In this document: positions 40,967-49,095 of the stretch, piece by piece | Numbering within the stretch: the first letter of the stretch is position 1 | How the letters are laid out: every line of letters begins with the position of its first letter | Assembly (NCBI RefSeq): GCF_900110755.1 | Contig: NZ_FOFF01000013.1 | Coordinates: forward strand, 1-64,000 | DNA: 64,000 nucleotides | Origin: Streptomyces sp. yr375 | Lineage (GTDB): Bacteria; Actinomycetota; Actinomycetes; Streptomycetales; Streptomycetaceae | Reading direction: 5' to 3' | Translations under genes and position numbers: made by a program | The notes under the pieces: model-generated | Told to the model about the DNA's origin: nothing | The model's database searches: none | Seen by the model: only the letters and a program-made list of their open reading frames with translations

Positions 40967-42352
40967 TCAACTGGAAAGACGGTCCAGAATGCGCGGGCCC
41001 AGGTCCGTCACGTCACCCGCGCCCATGGTGAGAACGAGATCACCGGCCTTCGCCATTCCCGCGATCGCGCCGGGCACCTCGTCCTTGTCGTGGACGGCGG
41101 TGACGTCCGCGTCCGCCGCGCGCGCCGCGTCGATGATCAGCGCACTGGTCACGCCCGGGATCGGGTCCTCGCGGGCGGGGTAGATGTCGAGGACGACGGA
41201 GGCGTCGGCGAGCGCCAGGGCCTGGCCCATCTCCTTGCCGAGCTCCTGCGTCCGGGAGAACAGGTGCGGCTGGAAGACGACGAGGATGCGAGCGTCGCCG
41301 GCCGCCGCGCGCATCGCCTCCAGGTCGGCCGTCATCTCGGTCGGGTGATGCGCGTAGGAGTCGATGACCTGGACGCCCGCCGCCTCGCCCTTGAGCTGGA
41401 GCCGACGCTTGACGCCCGTGTACGCGCCCAGCGCGGCGGCGAGGTCGGCGGCGGGGACCCCGAGGGCGACGCCCGCGGCGAGCGCGGCGACGGCGTTGTG
41501 CGCGTAGTGCCGGCCGGGCACGGAGACCGCGAAGGTGAGCTGCTGCCCGTCCAGCAGGACGGTGACCTCGCTCTTCAGCCCCTGCGGGACGACCGCGAGC
41601 ACCCGCACATCGGCGTCCTCGGCCTCCCCGTACGTCACCACCCGCACGCCCTCGACGCGCCGCGTCAGCTCCCGCGCGCCCTCGTGGTCGGCGGTGATCA
41701 CCAGCGTGCCGCCGGGGACGATCTTCCCGGCGAAGGTCTCGAAGGAGTCGTAGATCTCGTCCATCGAGGCGTAGTTGGCGTGGTGGTCGAGCTCCACGTT
41801 GAGGACGATCGCGACCTCGGGGGCGTACTTGTGGAAGCTGCGGTCCGATTCGTCGGCCTCGGCGACGAAGATCTCGCCGGTGCCGTGCAGCGCGTTGGAG
41901 CCGGGCGCGTCCAGGTCGCCGCCGATCGCGTACGAGGGGTGCAGCCCCAGCTCGGACAGCGACACCGCGAGCATGGACGTGGTGGTCGTCTTGCCGTGCG
42001 TGCCGGCCACGGCGATCGGACGCAGCCCGTCCATCAGGCGGGCGAGCGCGTCCGAGCGGTGGACCACCGGGATGCCCAGCTCGGCCGCGCGGGCCAGCTC
42101 CGGGTTGTCCGCGCGGATCGCCGACGACACGACGACACAGCTCGCGTCGTCGGCCAGGTGCGCGGCGGCGTGCCCGATGTGCACCGTCGCCCCGAGCGCC
42201 CGCAGCGCCGCCGCGGTCTCGGACTCCTTGGCGTCACTGCCGGCCACCTTCGCCCCACGCTGAGCCAGGATCTTCGCGATCCCCGACATCCCGGCCCCAC
42301 CGATCCCGATGAAGTGCGGTCGGTCCATGGCGATAGGAAGGCCGGGTGCCAT
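40967..42352 (-). CDS. murC: UDP-N-acetylmuramate--L-alanine ligase
   Basis: A 461-residue cytoplasmic ligase that adds L-Ala to UDP-MurNAc in peptidoglycan synthesis. The N-terminal Rossmann domain begins HFIGIGGAGMSGIAKIL; the ATP-binding loop is VAGTHGKTTTTSML; EADESDRSF and NVELDHHANY line the active site, and YAHHPTEMTADLEA marks the C-terminal domain. The ATG at 42350-42352 gives the usual length. The gene lies outside the main dcw cluster, as I recall for Streptomyces. Confidence 0.96.
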   Translation of the reverse strand: MAPGLPIAMDRPHFIGIGGAGMSGIAKILAQRGAKVAGSDAKESETAAALRALGATVHIGHAAAHLADDASCVVVSSAIRADNPELARAAELGIPVVHRSDALARLMDGLRPIAVAGTHGKTTTTSMLAVSLSELGLHPSYAIGGDLDAPGSNALHGTGEIFVAEADESDRSFHKYAPEVAIVLNVELDHHANYASMDEIYDSFETFAGKIVPGGTLVITADHEGARELTRRVEGVRVVTYGEAEDADVRVLAVVPQGLKSEVTVLLDGQQLTFAVSVPGRHYAHNAVAALAAGVALGVPAADLAAALGAYTGVKRRLQLKGEAAGVQVIDSYAHHPTEMTADLEAMRAAAGDARILVVFQPHLFSRTQELGKEMGQALALADASVVLDIYPAREDPIPGVTSALIIDAARAADADVTAVHDKDEVPGAIAGMAKAGDLVLTMGAGDVTDLGPRILDRLSS

Positions 42353-42470
42353 GCGTGTTCTCCCAGAGTGCGACGACAGCAAAACAGTGCACCCCACCTT
42401 ATTCCGCAAGCCCCGCTTCAACCGACCGAGGCCCACGGGCACCTCTTCCGCAAGGCCAGACCAGCCAACT

Positions 42471-42530
42471 TAGGGGCGCGGGGAACTGCGCGACCAGCCA
42501 CGACGCACCCGCAGCCGAAAACGCACCGCA
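42471..42530. repeat. Candidate dispersed intergenic repeat element
   Basis: The sequence starting taggggcgcggggaactgcg at 42471 and running on with cgaccagccacgacgc and cacccgcag resembles, from memory, a short element found many times between genes in Streptomyces genomes. Part of it can fold (gcgc...gcgc). Only one copy lies in this window, so repetition cannot be shown here. Confidence 0.45.
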
Positions 42531-42565
42531 CCCCCCAACAACGGCGCCCCCGCCACCCCGCCGCC

Positions 42566-43021
42566 CTACGCCTTGCTGTGCGAGAACAACTTCAACACCG
42601 GCACCCCCACCTTGTGCCGCGCCCGCGAAGCCCAGTCCCGATGAAAGAACTCCTCCACGTAGTGGGGATCGGTCAGAACGATCACCTCGTCCGCCCCCAC
42701 CTCCGCCACCAGCGCCTTCAACGCATCCAGCGGATGATCCTCGACCAACCGCCCCACCGCCTCATTCCCCGCCGCGCGCAACGCCGTCAAGGACACCGAA
42801 AGAGCCCGCTCACCGAACCCCTTCGCATCAACCCCTTCCGGCGTCTCCCGCTCCCGCGCCGCCTCGTCCAACTCGCCGAGGGCAACGTCGTCGATGGCCC
42901 GCAGCAACCGGTCCGCCTGATCGCCGCGCGGCTGGAGCAGCACCTGGAAGGAGACCGGCTCGTCCCCGTGCAAGGTGGTGACGAACTCCACGTCGGCGGA
43001 CGTCAGGGCCTTCTCGATCAT
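42566..43021 (-). CDS. Small conserved protein, function unknown
   Basis: A 151-residue soluble protein, mixed alpha/beta, beginning IEKALTSADVEFVTTLHGDE and ending in DEVIVLTDPHYVEEFFHRDW and VPVLKLFSHSKA. Some Streptomyces relatives are, I believe, labelled indole-3-glycerol phosphate synthase, but at this length it cannot form that barrel and none of its motifs are present, so I would not use that name. The C-terminal layout is reminiscent of nucleotide-binding universal-stress-type proteins, a weak resemblance. The ATG at 43019-43021 is chosen; the slightly longer frame starts with a less likely GTG. Confidence 0.8.
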   Translation of the reverse strand: MIEKALTSADVEFVTTLHGDEPVSFQVLLQPRGDQADRLLRAIDDVALGELDEAARERETPEGVDAKGFGERALSVSLTALRAAGNEAVGRLVEDHPLDALKALVAEVGADEVIVLTDPHYVEEFFHRDWASRARHKVGVPVLKLFSHSKA

Positions 43022-43241
43022 CAAAACGCTTGTGAACACCAGCGCCCCATTCTCCTTCGAGGACCCCCGTGGCCCTCTCTCCTCCGTGGGCCGTTCGTGG
43101 CCCTGCGGAAACCTGCGGAAACCATCCTTCCCCGTGTTCGCACGGGTACTTCGAGATTCAGTGTGCCCGTCGGAAGCTAAACGGAACGGGTGATTCCGCC
43201 GATTTCAGGACCATGGACCACGATCGAACTCGTTTCCGGCA

Positions 43242-44060
43242 TCACGGCCGCCGGTACCTGGCGAACAGGAAACCCTCCTCCTCCAGGAGAGACGCCAGTG
43301 CGAACCGCTGCGGAACCGCGACCGACGGCCCGCCCGCGATCCGCTGCGCGTCACCGGCGGTGAGCATCGGGGAGACGGTCAGACACAGCTCGTCGAGCAC
43401 GCCACCGGCGATGAACTGCCCCAGCAGCCGGGGCCCGCCCTCGGTCAGCAGCCGGGTGTACCCGAGCGCGGCGAGCGCCTGTACGGCCCGGGGCGGATCC
43501 ACGCCCATGCCGTCACCGGCGACCACCACCCGCGCGCCCGCCTTCTCCGCCGCCGCGACCCGGCCGGGGTCCGCCGCCGCACCCGTCAGGAGCAGCGTGG
43601 GGACCAGCGGCGAGGTGAAGAGGGGAAGCGAGAAGTCCAGGTCGAGGCTGGCGGTGACGACCGCGACGGCGGGTGCGGGCCCCTGCCCGGCCGCCGCGCG
43701 CCGCCCCGCGAACTCGGCACGCGCGCGTGCCGGGCGGTACCCCTCCAGACGGACCGTTTCCGCGCCGACGACCACGACGTCCGCGAGCGCCCGCAGCGTG
43801 CCGAAGATCCGCATGTCGGCGGCGGTGGAGATGGGCTGCGAGCGGCCGTCGTGCTGGGCGGCGCCGTCGAGCGTGGACACCATGTTGCCCCGCAGCCAGA
43901 CCCGCGACTCCCCGGTGCCGGCCTCCGGGTAGGCGTACGCATCGGCGAGTTCGTCGAGACTCCACTCACGGTCCGCCGCCGCGCCGGTGCGGGGCGTCAC
44001 CGTCCCGTCTGTCTGGTTGGTCTGGACTGTCTGGTCGGTCACAGGGAACAGCCGTCGCAT
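43242..44060 (-). CDS. Pyrimidine-reductase family protein (RibD C-terminal domain)
   Basis: A 272-residue stand-alone reductase domain related to the C-terminal half of RibD and to dihydrofolate reductase. Motifs include WLRGNMVSTLDGAAQHDGRS, VVVVGAETVRLEGY and LLTEGGPRLLGQFIAGGVLDELCLTVSP. It should bind NADPH; the substrate may be a riboflavin-pathway intermediate or something else, since no deaminase domain or rib genes are nearby. The ATG at 44058-44060 is chosen. The N-terminal 20 residues are Thr/Gln-rich and encoded by a short repetitive stretch. Divergent from zapE with 37 bases between. Confidence 0.85.
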   Translation of the reverse strand: MRRLFPVTDQTVQTNQTDGTVTPRTGAAADREWSLDELADAYAYPEAGTGESRVWLRGNMVSTLDGAAQHDGRSQPISTAADMRIFGTLRALADVVVVGAETVRLEGYRPARARAEFAGRRAAAGQGPAPAVAVVTASLDLDFSLPLFTSPLVPTLLLTGAAADPGRVAAAEKAGARVVVAGDGMGVDPPRAVQALAALGYTRLLTEGGPRLLGQFIAGGVLDELCLTVSPMLTAGDAQRIAGGPSVAVPQRFALASLLEEEGFLFARYRRP

Positions 44061-44097
44061 GCCAGGCAGTCTGGCATGCCCCGTAGCATGGGGAACC

Positions 44098-45204
44098 GTG
44101 TCGTCCTCCTCCCTCGCCCCCGGCATCGACCCGATAGCCGACGCGACCCCCGTCTCCCTCTGCACCCGCCAGCCGCACGTCCCCGCAGACCGGCTGGTCG
44201 CCGAGATGGTGCCGCCGCCACGCTTCGACTCGGTCCGTTTCAGCACGTACCTCCCGGACCCGAACCAGCCCAGCCAGCCGCAGGCGGTCGGCGTCCTGGA
44301 GGACTTCGCGGCCGGACTGGGCGGAGCGCACGCCGTGGGCACCGCCAAACGGGGGATTTTCGGCTTCGGCCGGGCGAAGGCGGCCAAGGTGCTCGCCGGA
44401 CCGCGCGGCGTCTACCTCGACGGCGGCTACGGCGTCGGCAAGACGCACCTCCTGGCGTCCCTGTGGCACGCCACCCCGGCCGAGCCCGCGCTCAAGGCGT
44501 TCGGCACCTTCGTCGAGCTGACCAACCTGGTCGGCGCCCTCGGCTTCCAGCAGACGGTGCGCACCCTCTCCGGGCACCGGCTGCTGTGCATCGACGAGTT
44601 CGAGCTGGACGACCCGGGCGACACCGTGCTCGTCTCGACACTGCTCGGCAAGCTGGTCGACGCGGGCGTCGCGCTCGCCGCCACCTCCAACACCCTGCCC
44701 GGCAAGCTCGGCGAGGGCCGCTTCGCGTCCGTCGACTTCCTGCGCGAGATCCAAGGCCTGTCGGCGCACTTCCGCGCGCTGCGCATCGACGGCGAGGACT
44801 ACCGCCACCGCGGTCTGCCCGCCGCGCCGACGCCGTACTCCGACGAACAGGTGACGAAGACGGCGTACGCCACCGGCGGCGCGTCGCTCGACGACTTCCC
44901 GCATCTCCTCGACCACCTCGCCAAGGTCCACCCGAGCCGGTACGGCGCGCTCACGGATGGCCTGAAGGCGGTCTGCCTCACCGATGTGCAGCCGGTTCCC
45001 GACCAGTCGACGGCCCTGCGGCTCGTCGTCCTGGCCGACCGGCTCTACGACCGCGAGGTCCCGGTGCTGGCCTCCGGACTCCCCTTCGACCGGCTGTTCA
45101 GCGAGGAGATGCTGAACGGCGGCTACCGCAAGAAGTACTTCCGCGCGATCTCCCGACTCACCGCGCTGGCCCGCGACGCGGGGCGACTCGTCGAGCACCA
45201 TTAA
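44098..45204 (+). CDS. zapE: Cell-division-associated AFG1-type ATPase ZapE
   Basis: A 368-residue cytoplasmic P-loop ATPase. Walker A is GGYGVGKTHL, Walker B LLCIDEFELDDPGD, and the sensor region ATSNTLPGKLGEGRF is typical of the AFG1/ZapE family. In E. coli ZapE acts on the Z ring under stress; a role in septation of hyphae or spores is possible. The GTG at 44098 gives a start just before the conserved region, but no strong ribosome binding site is visible, so the exact start is uncertain. Confidence 0.9.
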   Translation: MSSSSLAPGIDPIADATPVSLCTRQPHVPADRLVAEMVPPPRFDSVRFSTYLPDPNQPSQPQAVGVLEDFAAGLGGAHAVGTAKRGIFGFGRAKAAKVLAGPRGVYLDGGYGVGKTHLLASLWHATPAEPALKAFGTFVELTNLVGALGFQQTVRTLSGHRLLCIDEFELDDPGDTVLVSTLLGKLVDAGVALAATSNTLPGKLGEGRFASVDFLREIQGLSAHFRALRIDGEDYRHRGLPAAPTPYSDEQVTKTAYATGGASLDDFPHLLDHLAKVHPSRYGALTDGLKAVCLTDVQPVPDQSTALRLVVLADRLYDREVPVLASGLPFDRLFSEEMLNGGYRKKYFRAISRLTALARDAGRLVEHH

Positions 45205-45335
45205 CCGGTCCGGACCATCCGGGTCAAGGGTCGGTTCACGCCAACTTCCGCCGCTTTTGAGGCGCACTTCTACTGGAAACGTCAAGTTAACGCTGCAAAC
45301 AACTTTGCCGGGCTAACGTGTTTCTTGACCAGCAG

Positions 45336-45363
45336 TTGACCAACCGTTGGTCTGGACTAGAAG
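45336..45363 (+). promoter_or_regulatory. Promoter with operator-like palindrome
   Basis: A -35-like TTGACC (45336-45341) is followed 16 bases later by TAGAAG (45358-45363). A palindrome GACCAAC-c-GTTGGTC (45338-45352) with perfect 7-base arms covers the -35 and the spacer, where a repressor would block RNA polymerase. It would control the secreted-protein/carbonic-anhydrase/SulP group. Confidence 0.5.
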
Positions 45364-45387
45364 CGTGAACTACCTGGAGGGAGGCGT

Positions 45388-45801
45388 ATGTTCCGAGGTG
45401 CGACGGCCCGGACCCTGATTTCGATCCTCGCCGCCGTCCTGCTCACCCTCCCCTTCTTCGCTCCGACGTCACCCTTCGCACAAGCGCACACAACGCGTCA
45501 GGCTGAGGCCAAAGCTCAGCCCGGAATCAAACTCTCCGGGAAGGCGAAGCGCGACGAGCTCGTCGCGTTGCGCGACTGCGACCACTCCGACGACCCGACC
45601 GGCCCGCTGCGTACCCGCGAAGGGCACCGGGCCGCCACCACCGCCCCCGTCGCCACGGCGCCCCAGGAACCCGAGCGTGCGCTGCTGGCCGAGGATCCCG
45701 CCGCCGCGCACCAGCCGGCCCGGCCGGGCGACTCGCATCACCGGTTGTCGAGATCCTCGACAGCCCACTCTCCGGCGGCACTTCAGGTCTTCCGCTGCTG
45801 A
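45388..45801 (+). CDS. Small secreted protein of unknown function
   Basis: A 137-residue protein. The signal peptide (about 1-33) reads TARTLISILAAVLLTLPFF and ends near FAQAH. The mature 100 residues are hydrophilic, rich in Ala, Pro, Arg, His and Thr, probably disordered, with only two Cys (RDCDHSD and the very last residue in VFRC). I do not recognise a domain. The ATG follows a good GGAGGGAGG ribosome binding site. It lies 91 bases before the carbonic anhydrase gene in the same direction and may share its promoter. Confidence 0.75.
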   Translation: MFRGATARTLISILAAVLLTLPFFAPTSPFAQAHTTRQAEAKAQPGIKLSGKAKRDELVALRDCDHSDDPTGPLRTREGHRAATTAPVATAPQEPERALLAEDPAAAHQPARPGDSHHRLSRSSTAHSPAALQVFRC

Positions 45802-45892
45802 GAGAGCAGAGCAGAACAGCAATTCCCCCACCTGTCCTGTGTCCTGCACATCCGACGCGCCCCCACCGCGCGCCAGGAGGAGTCACCACGTC

Positions 45893-46483
45893 ATGCAGCC
45901 CCTCATCGACAACGCCCGTATGTTCGGACAGCGCCCTGAGGAGTTCGCCAAGCTGGCCGAAGGCCAGTCCCCGCAAGTCCTCTTCATCACCTGCTCCGAC
46001 TCGCGGGTCGTTCCCGCCCTGATCACCGGCGCCCGTCCCGGCGAGCTCTTCGAGCTGCGCACCGCGGGCAACATCGTGCCCCCGTACGGCTCCGACCGCC
46101 CCACCGGCGAGGCCGCCACCATCGAGTACGCGGTGGAGGTCCTCGGCGTCAGCGACGTCGTCGTCTGCGGCCACTCGCACTGCGGTGCCGTCGGCGCGTT
46201 GGTGCGCGGCGACGACCTCGACGCCGTCCCCGCCGTCCGCGACTGGCTCGCGCACGCGGCGGACGAGCCGGAGGCCAACGACCCGAGCGACCCCGACGAC
46301 CCGACGGTCATGCGGGCGGTGCAGAACCACGTGCTCGCCCAACTGCTACGCCTGCGCTCCTACCCGTGCGTGGAGAAGCGGCTGGCCGACGGCCGGCTGC
46401 GGGTGCGCGGCTGGTACTACGAGGTGCACACCGGTGCCGTACGCGAACACAGCGTCGACACCGACGGCTTCGAGGCTCTGTGA
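45893..46483 (+). CDS. Beta-class carbonic anhydrase
   Basis: A 196-residue zinc enzyme interconverting CO2 and bicarbonate. The zinc ligands are Cys34 in ITCSDSRV, His94 and Cys97 in GHSHCGAV, and the Asp36-Arg38 pair is present. The ATG at 45893 lies after an AGGAGGAG site; a longer frame upstream overlaps the secreted-protein gene and is not needed. The stop overlaps the transporter start by four bases, so bicarbonate supply and transport are coupled. Confidence 0.95.
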   Translation: MQPLIDNARMFGQRPEEFAKLAEGQSPQVLFITCSDSRVVPALITGARPGELFELRTAGNIVPPYGSDRPTGEAATIEYAVEVLGVSDVVVCGHSHCGAVGALVRGDDLDAVPAVRDWLAHAADEPEANDPSDPDDPTVMRAVQNHVLAQLLRLRSYPCVEKRLADGRLRVRGWYYEVHTGAVREHSVDTDGFEAL

Positions 46484-48000
46484 GCGCCGCGATGACCAAC
46501 CGCAGCCCTCGCCTCATATCCAAGTTCCCCTACCTGAAGCAGGACTTCGCCGCTTCACTCGTCGTCTTCCTGGTCGCGCTCCCGCTGTGCGTGGGCGTGG
46601 CCGTGGCCTCCGGCGTGCCGGCCGAGCTCGGGCTCGTCACCGGCATCGTCGGCGGCATCGTCACCGGATTCATGCGGGGCAGCAGCCTCCAGGTGTCCGG
46701 TCCCGCGGCCGGTCTGACCGTGCTGGTCTTCGAGGCGGTGCAGGAGTTCGGCCTGCCCGTCCTCGGAGTGATCGTCCTCGCCACCGGCGCCCTGCAACTC
46801 GCCATGGGCGCCCTGAAACTGGGCCGCTACTTCCGGGCCATCTCGGTCTCGGTCGTCGAAGGCATGCTCGCCGGAATCGGCCTGGTGCTGATCGCCGGTC
46901 AGTTGTACTCGGTGGTGGGCACCAAGGCCCCGTCGTCCGGCCTCGGCAAGATCGCCGGACTGCCGGCGGCGCTCGTGGACGCGGCCGGCAGCGCCGCCGC
47001 GCTGGCCTCGCTCGCCCTCGGCGCCGGCACCATCGCGGTGCTGGTGCTGTGGAAGCGGCTGCCGGCGAAGGTGCGTACGGTGCCAGGACCGCTCGCCGCG
47101 GTCGGCCTGGCCACGCTCGCCGCCCTGCTGCTCAACCTGCCCGTGGCCACCGTCGAGGTGCAGGGCCTGCTCGGCTCCATCCAGCCGCCGTCGCTGTCCG
47201 CCTTCGGCGATCTGGCCAGCGTCGGCCTGCTCGGCACGATCGTCGCGTTCACCCTGATCGCGTCGGCCGAGTCCCTGTTCAGCGCGGCGGCCGTGGACCG
47301 GCTGCACGACGGCCCGCGCACCGAGTACGACAAGGAACTGATGGCGCAGGGCGCGGGCAACGCGATCTGCGGCATGCTCGGCGCACTGCCGATGACCGCG
47401 GTGATCGTACGCAGCGCGGCCAATGTGCAGGCGGGCGCGCGGACAAAGGCGTCCCGCGTGCTGCACGGCCTGTGGCTGCTGCTGTTCGCGGCCCTGCTGC
47501 CCGACGTGCTGGCCTACATACCCATCCCGGCGCTGGCCGGCATCCTCGTGCACGCGGGCGCCAAGCTCGTGCCCGTGCGGGCGATCACGGGGCTGTGGCG
47601 CGAGCACCGCGGCGAGGCGCTGATACTCGTCGTCACGGCCGTGTCGATCGTCGCGGTCAGTATGTTCGAGGGCGTCCTCATCGGTCTCGCGCTGGCCGTC
47701 GCCAAGACGGCGTGGGAGGCCTCGCACATCAAGCTGGAGGTCGTCGACAAGGGCGCCGGGCCCGTTCAGGCGTACCTGTCGGGCAACGCGACCTTCCTGC
47801 GGCTGCCGAAGATGCTCGACAACCTGGAGGCCCTCCCGCAGGACCGCCCCGTCGAGCTCGACCTCTCCGGCCTGCACCACCTCGACCACGCCTGCCGTTC
47901 GGCCCTGGAGAACTGGGCCGAACGCCACAGCGCGGTCGGCACGGAGCCGGTCAAGGTCACCGAACCGGTCAAGGTCACCGAAGCGGCCACGGCCGTCTAG
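46480..48000 (+). CDS. SulP family anion (probably bicarbonate) transporter
   Basis: A 506-residue membrane protein with 10-14 helices. The SulP fold is marked by PLCVGVAVASGVPAELGL, GSSLQVSGPAAGLTVLVFEAV and SAESLFSAAAVDRL. After the last helix, a shortened STAS-like domain (about 425-490) contains VELDLSGLHHLDHACRSALENWA. The C-terminus ends in a doubled EPVKVT motif. Fusion or pairing of SulP with carbonic anhydrase is a known theme and favours bicarbonate over sulfate. The GTG start overlaps the carbonic anhydrase stop; an ATG four codons later is the alternative. Confidence 0.93.
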   Translation: MSAAMTNRSPRLISKFPYLKQDFAASLVVFLVALPLCVGVAVASGVPAELGLVTGIVGGIVTGFMRGSSLQVSGPAAGLTVLVFEAVQEFGLPVLGVIVLATGALQLAMGALKLGRYFRAISVSVVEGMLAGIGLVLIAGQLYSVVGTKAPSSGLGKIAGLPAALVDAAGSAAALASLALGAGTIAVLVLWKRLPAKVRTVPGPLAAVGLATLAALLLNLPVATVEVQGLLGSIQPPSLSAFGDLASVGLLGTIVAFTLIASAESLFSAAAVDRLHDGPRTEYDKELMAQGAGNAICGMLGALPMTAVIVRSAANVQAGARTKASRVLHGLWLLLFAALLPDVLAYIPIPALAGILVHAGAKLVPVRAITGLWREHRGEALILVVTAVSIVAVSMFEGVLIGLALAVAKTAWEASHIKLEVVDKGAGPVQAYLSGNATFLRLPKMLDNLEALPQDRPVELDLSGLHHLDHACRSALENWAERHSAVGTEPVKVTEPVKVTEAATAV

Positions 48001-48008
48001 CCCACCAC

Positions 48009-48062
48009 CCGCCCGCCGTCCGGTCCGGGGCCCGGGGCATGGCCCCGGACCGGACGGCGGGC
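48009..48062. terminator. Strong hairpin terminator after the SulP gene
   Basis: A perfect 22-bp stem: 48011-48032 pairs with 48041-48062 around an 8-base loop. It starts 10 bases after the SulP stop and ends about 58 bases before the slipin start. There is no T tract. It separates the carbonic anhydrase unit from the slipin gene. Confidence 0.85.
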
Positions 48063-48120
48063 ATATCGTTGCAGTGCCAGACAAAACGGCCCTTACGGAC
48101 CTCTTGCTGAGGAGGTCGTC

Positions 48121-48906
48121 ATGCTCCAGGAGCTGCTGGGCGTGGCCGCGGCGGTCGCCGCCGGCGGTCTCGTGTACCTCGGGGCGGCCGCGCGGGTCGT
48201 CAAGCAGTACGAGCGCGGGGTCGTCCTGCGGCTCGGCCGGCTGCGCGGCGAGGTCCGCCCGCCGGGGTTCACGCTGGTCGTCCCGGCCGTGGACCGGCTG
48301 CGCAAGGTCAACATGCAGATCGTGACGATGCCGATCCCCGCCCAGGAGGGCATCAGCCGCGACAACGTGACCGTACGGGTCGACGCGGTCGTGTACTTCC
48401 GGGTGGTGGACGCGGCGGCCGCGCTCATCAACGTCGAGGACTACCGTTTCGCGGTCTCCCAGATGGCCCAGACCTCACTGCGTTCGATCATCGGCAAGAG
48501 CGAGCTGGACGACCTGCTGTCGAACCGCGAGAAGCTCAACGAGGGTCTGGAGCTGATGATCGACAGTCCCGCCATCGGCTGGGGCGTGCAGATCGACCGC
48601 GTCGAGATCAAGGACGTGTCGCTGCCGGACGCCATGAAGCGCTCGATGGCCCGCCAGGCCGAGGCCGACCGTGAGCGGCGGGCCCGGATCATCAACGCGG
48701 ACGCCGAACTCCAGGCGTCCAAGAAGCTCGCCGAGGCGGCCAAGGAGATGTCCGAGCAGCCCGCCGCGCTCCAACTACGGCTGCTCCAGACGGTCGTGGC
48801 GGTCGCCGCCGAGAAGAACTCCACGCTGGTCCTGCCCTTCCCGGTGGAACTCCTCCGCTTCCTGGAAAAGGCCCAGCAACAGCCGCCCCCTCCACACCAC
48901 GGATGA
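48121..48906 (+). CDS. Slipin/stomatin-like (SPFH) membrane protein
   Basis: A 261-residue protein with a short N-terminal membrane segment (LLGVAAAVAAGGLVYLGAA) and an SPFH/band 7 domain (about 28-190) carrying the slipin pattern VKQYERGVVLRLGRL and VPAVDRLRKVNMQ. A helical region (about 175-225; RQAEADRERRARI) and a short Pro/Gln tail follow. Slipins form oligomers on membranes and often work with an NfeD partner; none is next to it here. The ATG follows a GAGGAGG site. Confidence 0.93.
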   Translation: MLQELLGVAAAVAAGGLVYLGAAARVVKQYERGVVLRLGRLRGEVRPPGFTLVVPAVDRLRKVNMQIVTMPIPAQEGISRDNVTVRVDAVVYFRVVDAAAALINVEDYRFAVSQMAQTSLRSIIGKSELDDLLSNREKLNEGLELMIDSPAIGWGVQIDRVEIKDVSLPDAMKRSMARQAEADRERRARIINADAELQASKKLAEAAKEMSEQPAALQLRLLQTVVAVAAEKNSTLVLPFPVELLRFLEKAQQQPPPPHHG

Positions 48907-48932
48907 CGGACACCACGGAGCCCTGTTGGTCA

Positions 48933-49014
48933 GGTCTGGTCTGGTCTGAGTCTGGTCTGGTCTGAGTCTGGTCTGGTCTGAGTCTGGTCTGAGTCTGGGT
49001 CCGGTCTGGTCCGG
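48933..49014. repeat. Tandem repeat based on tctggtctgag
   Basis: Some 80 bases made almost only of ggtct/gagtct units, with a higher-order 16-base period (tctggtctggtctgag) repeated about three times and then decaying to tccggtctggtccgg. It lies between the slipin and deacetylase genes. Such pure short repeats are rare in this genome type and likely vary in length. Confidence 0.9.
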
Positions 49015-49095
49015 CGTGGACCGGGCGGGTGACTGACGCTCGGGCGCGCCCGCCCGTGGACCGAACCGGTCACTCATTACTCATATCTTCATACC

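Noticed and set aside
42566..43021. Annotation as indole-3-glycerol phosphate synthase
   Set aside because: At 151 residues it is too short for the barrel and has none of the active-site motifs.
40637..43180. An 847-codon rightward frame across msrB, murC and the next gene
   Set aside because: It crosses three real leftward genes and intergenic sequence, with low-complexity Arg/Pro/His content and no recognisable motif.
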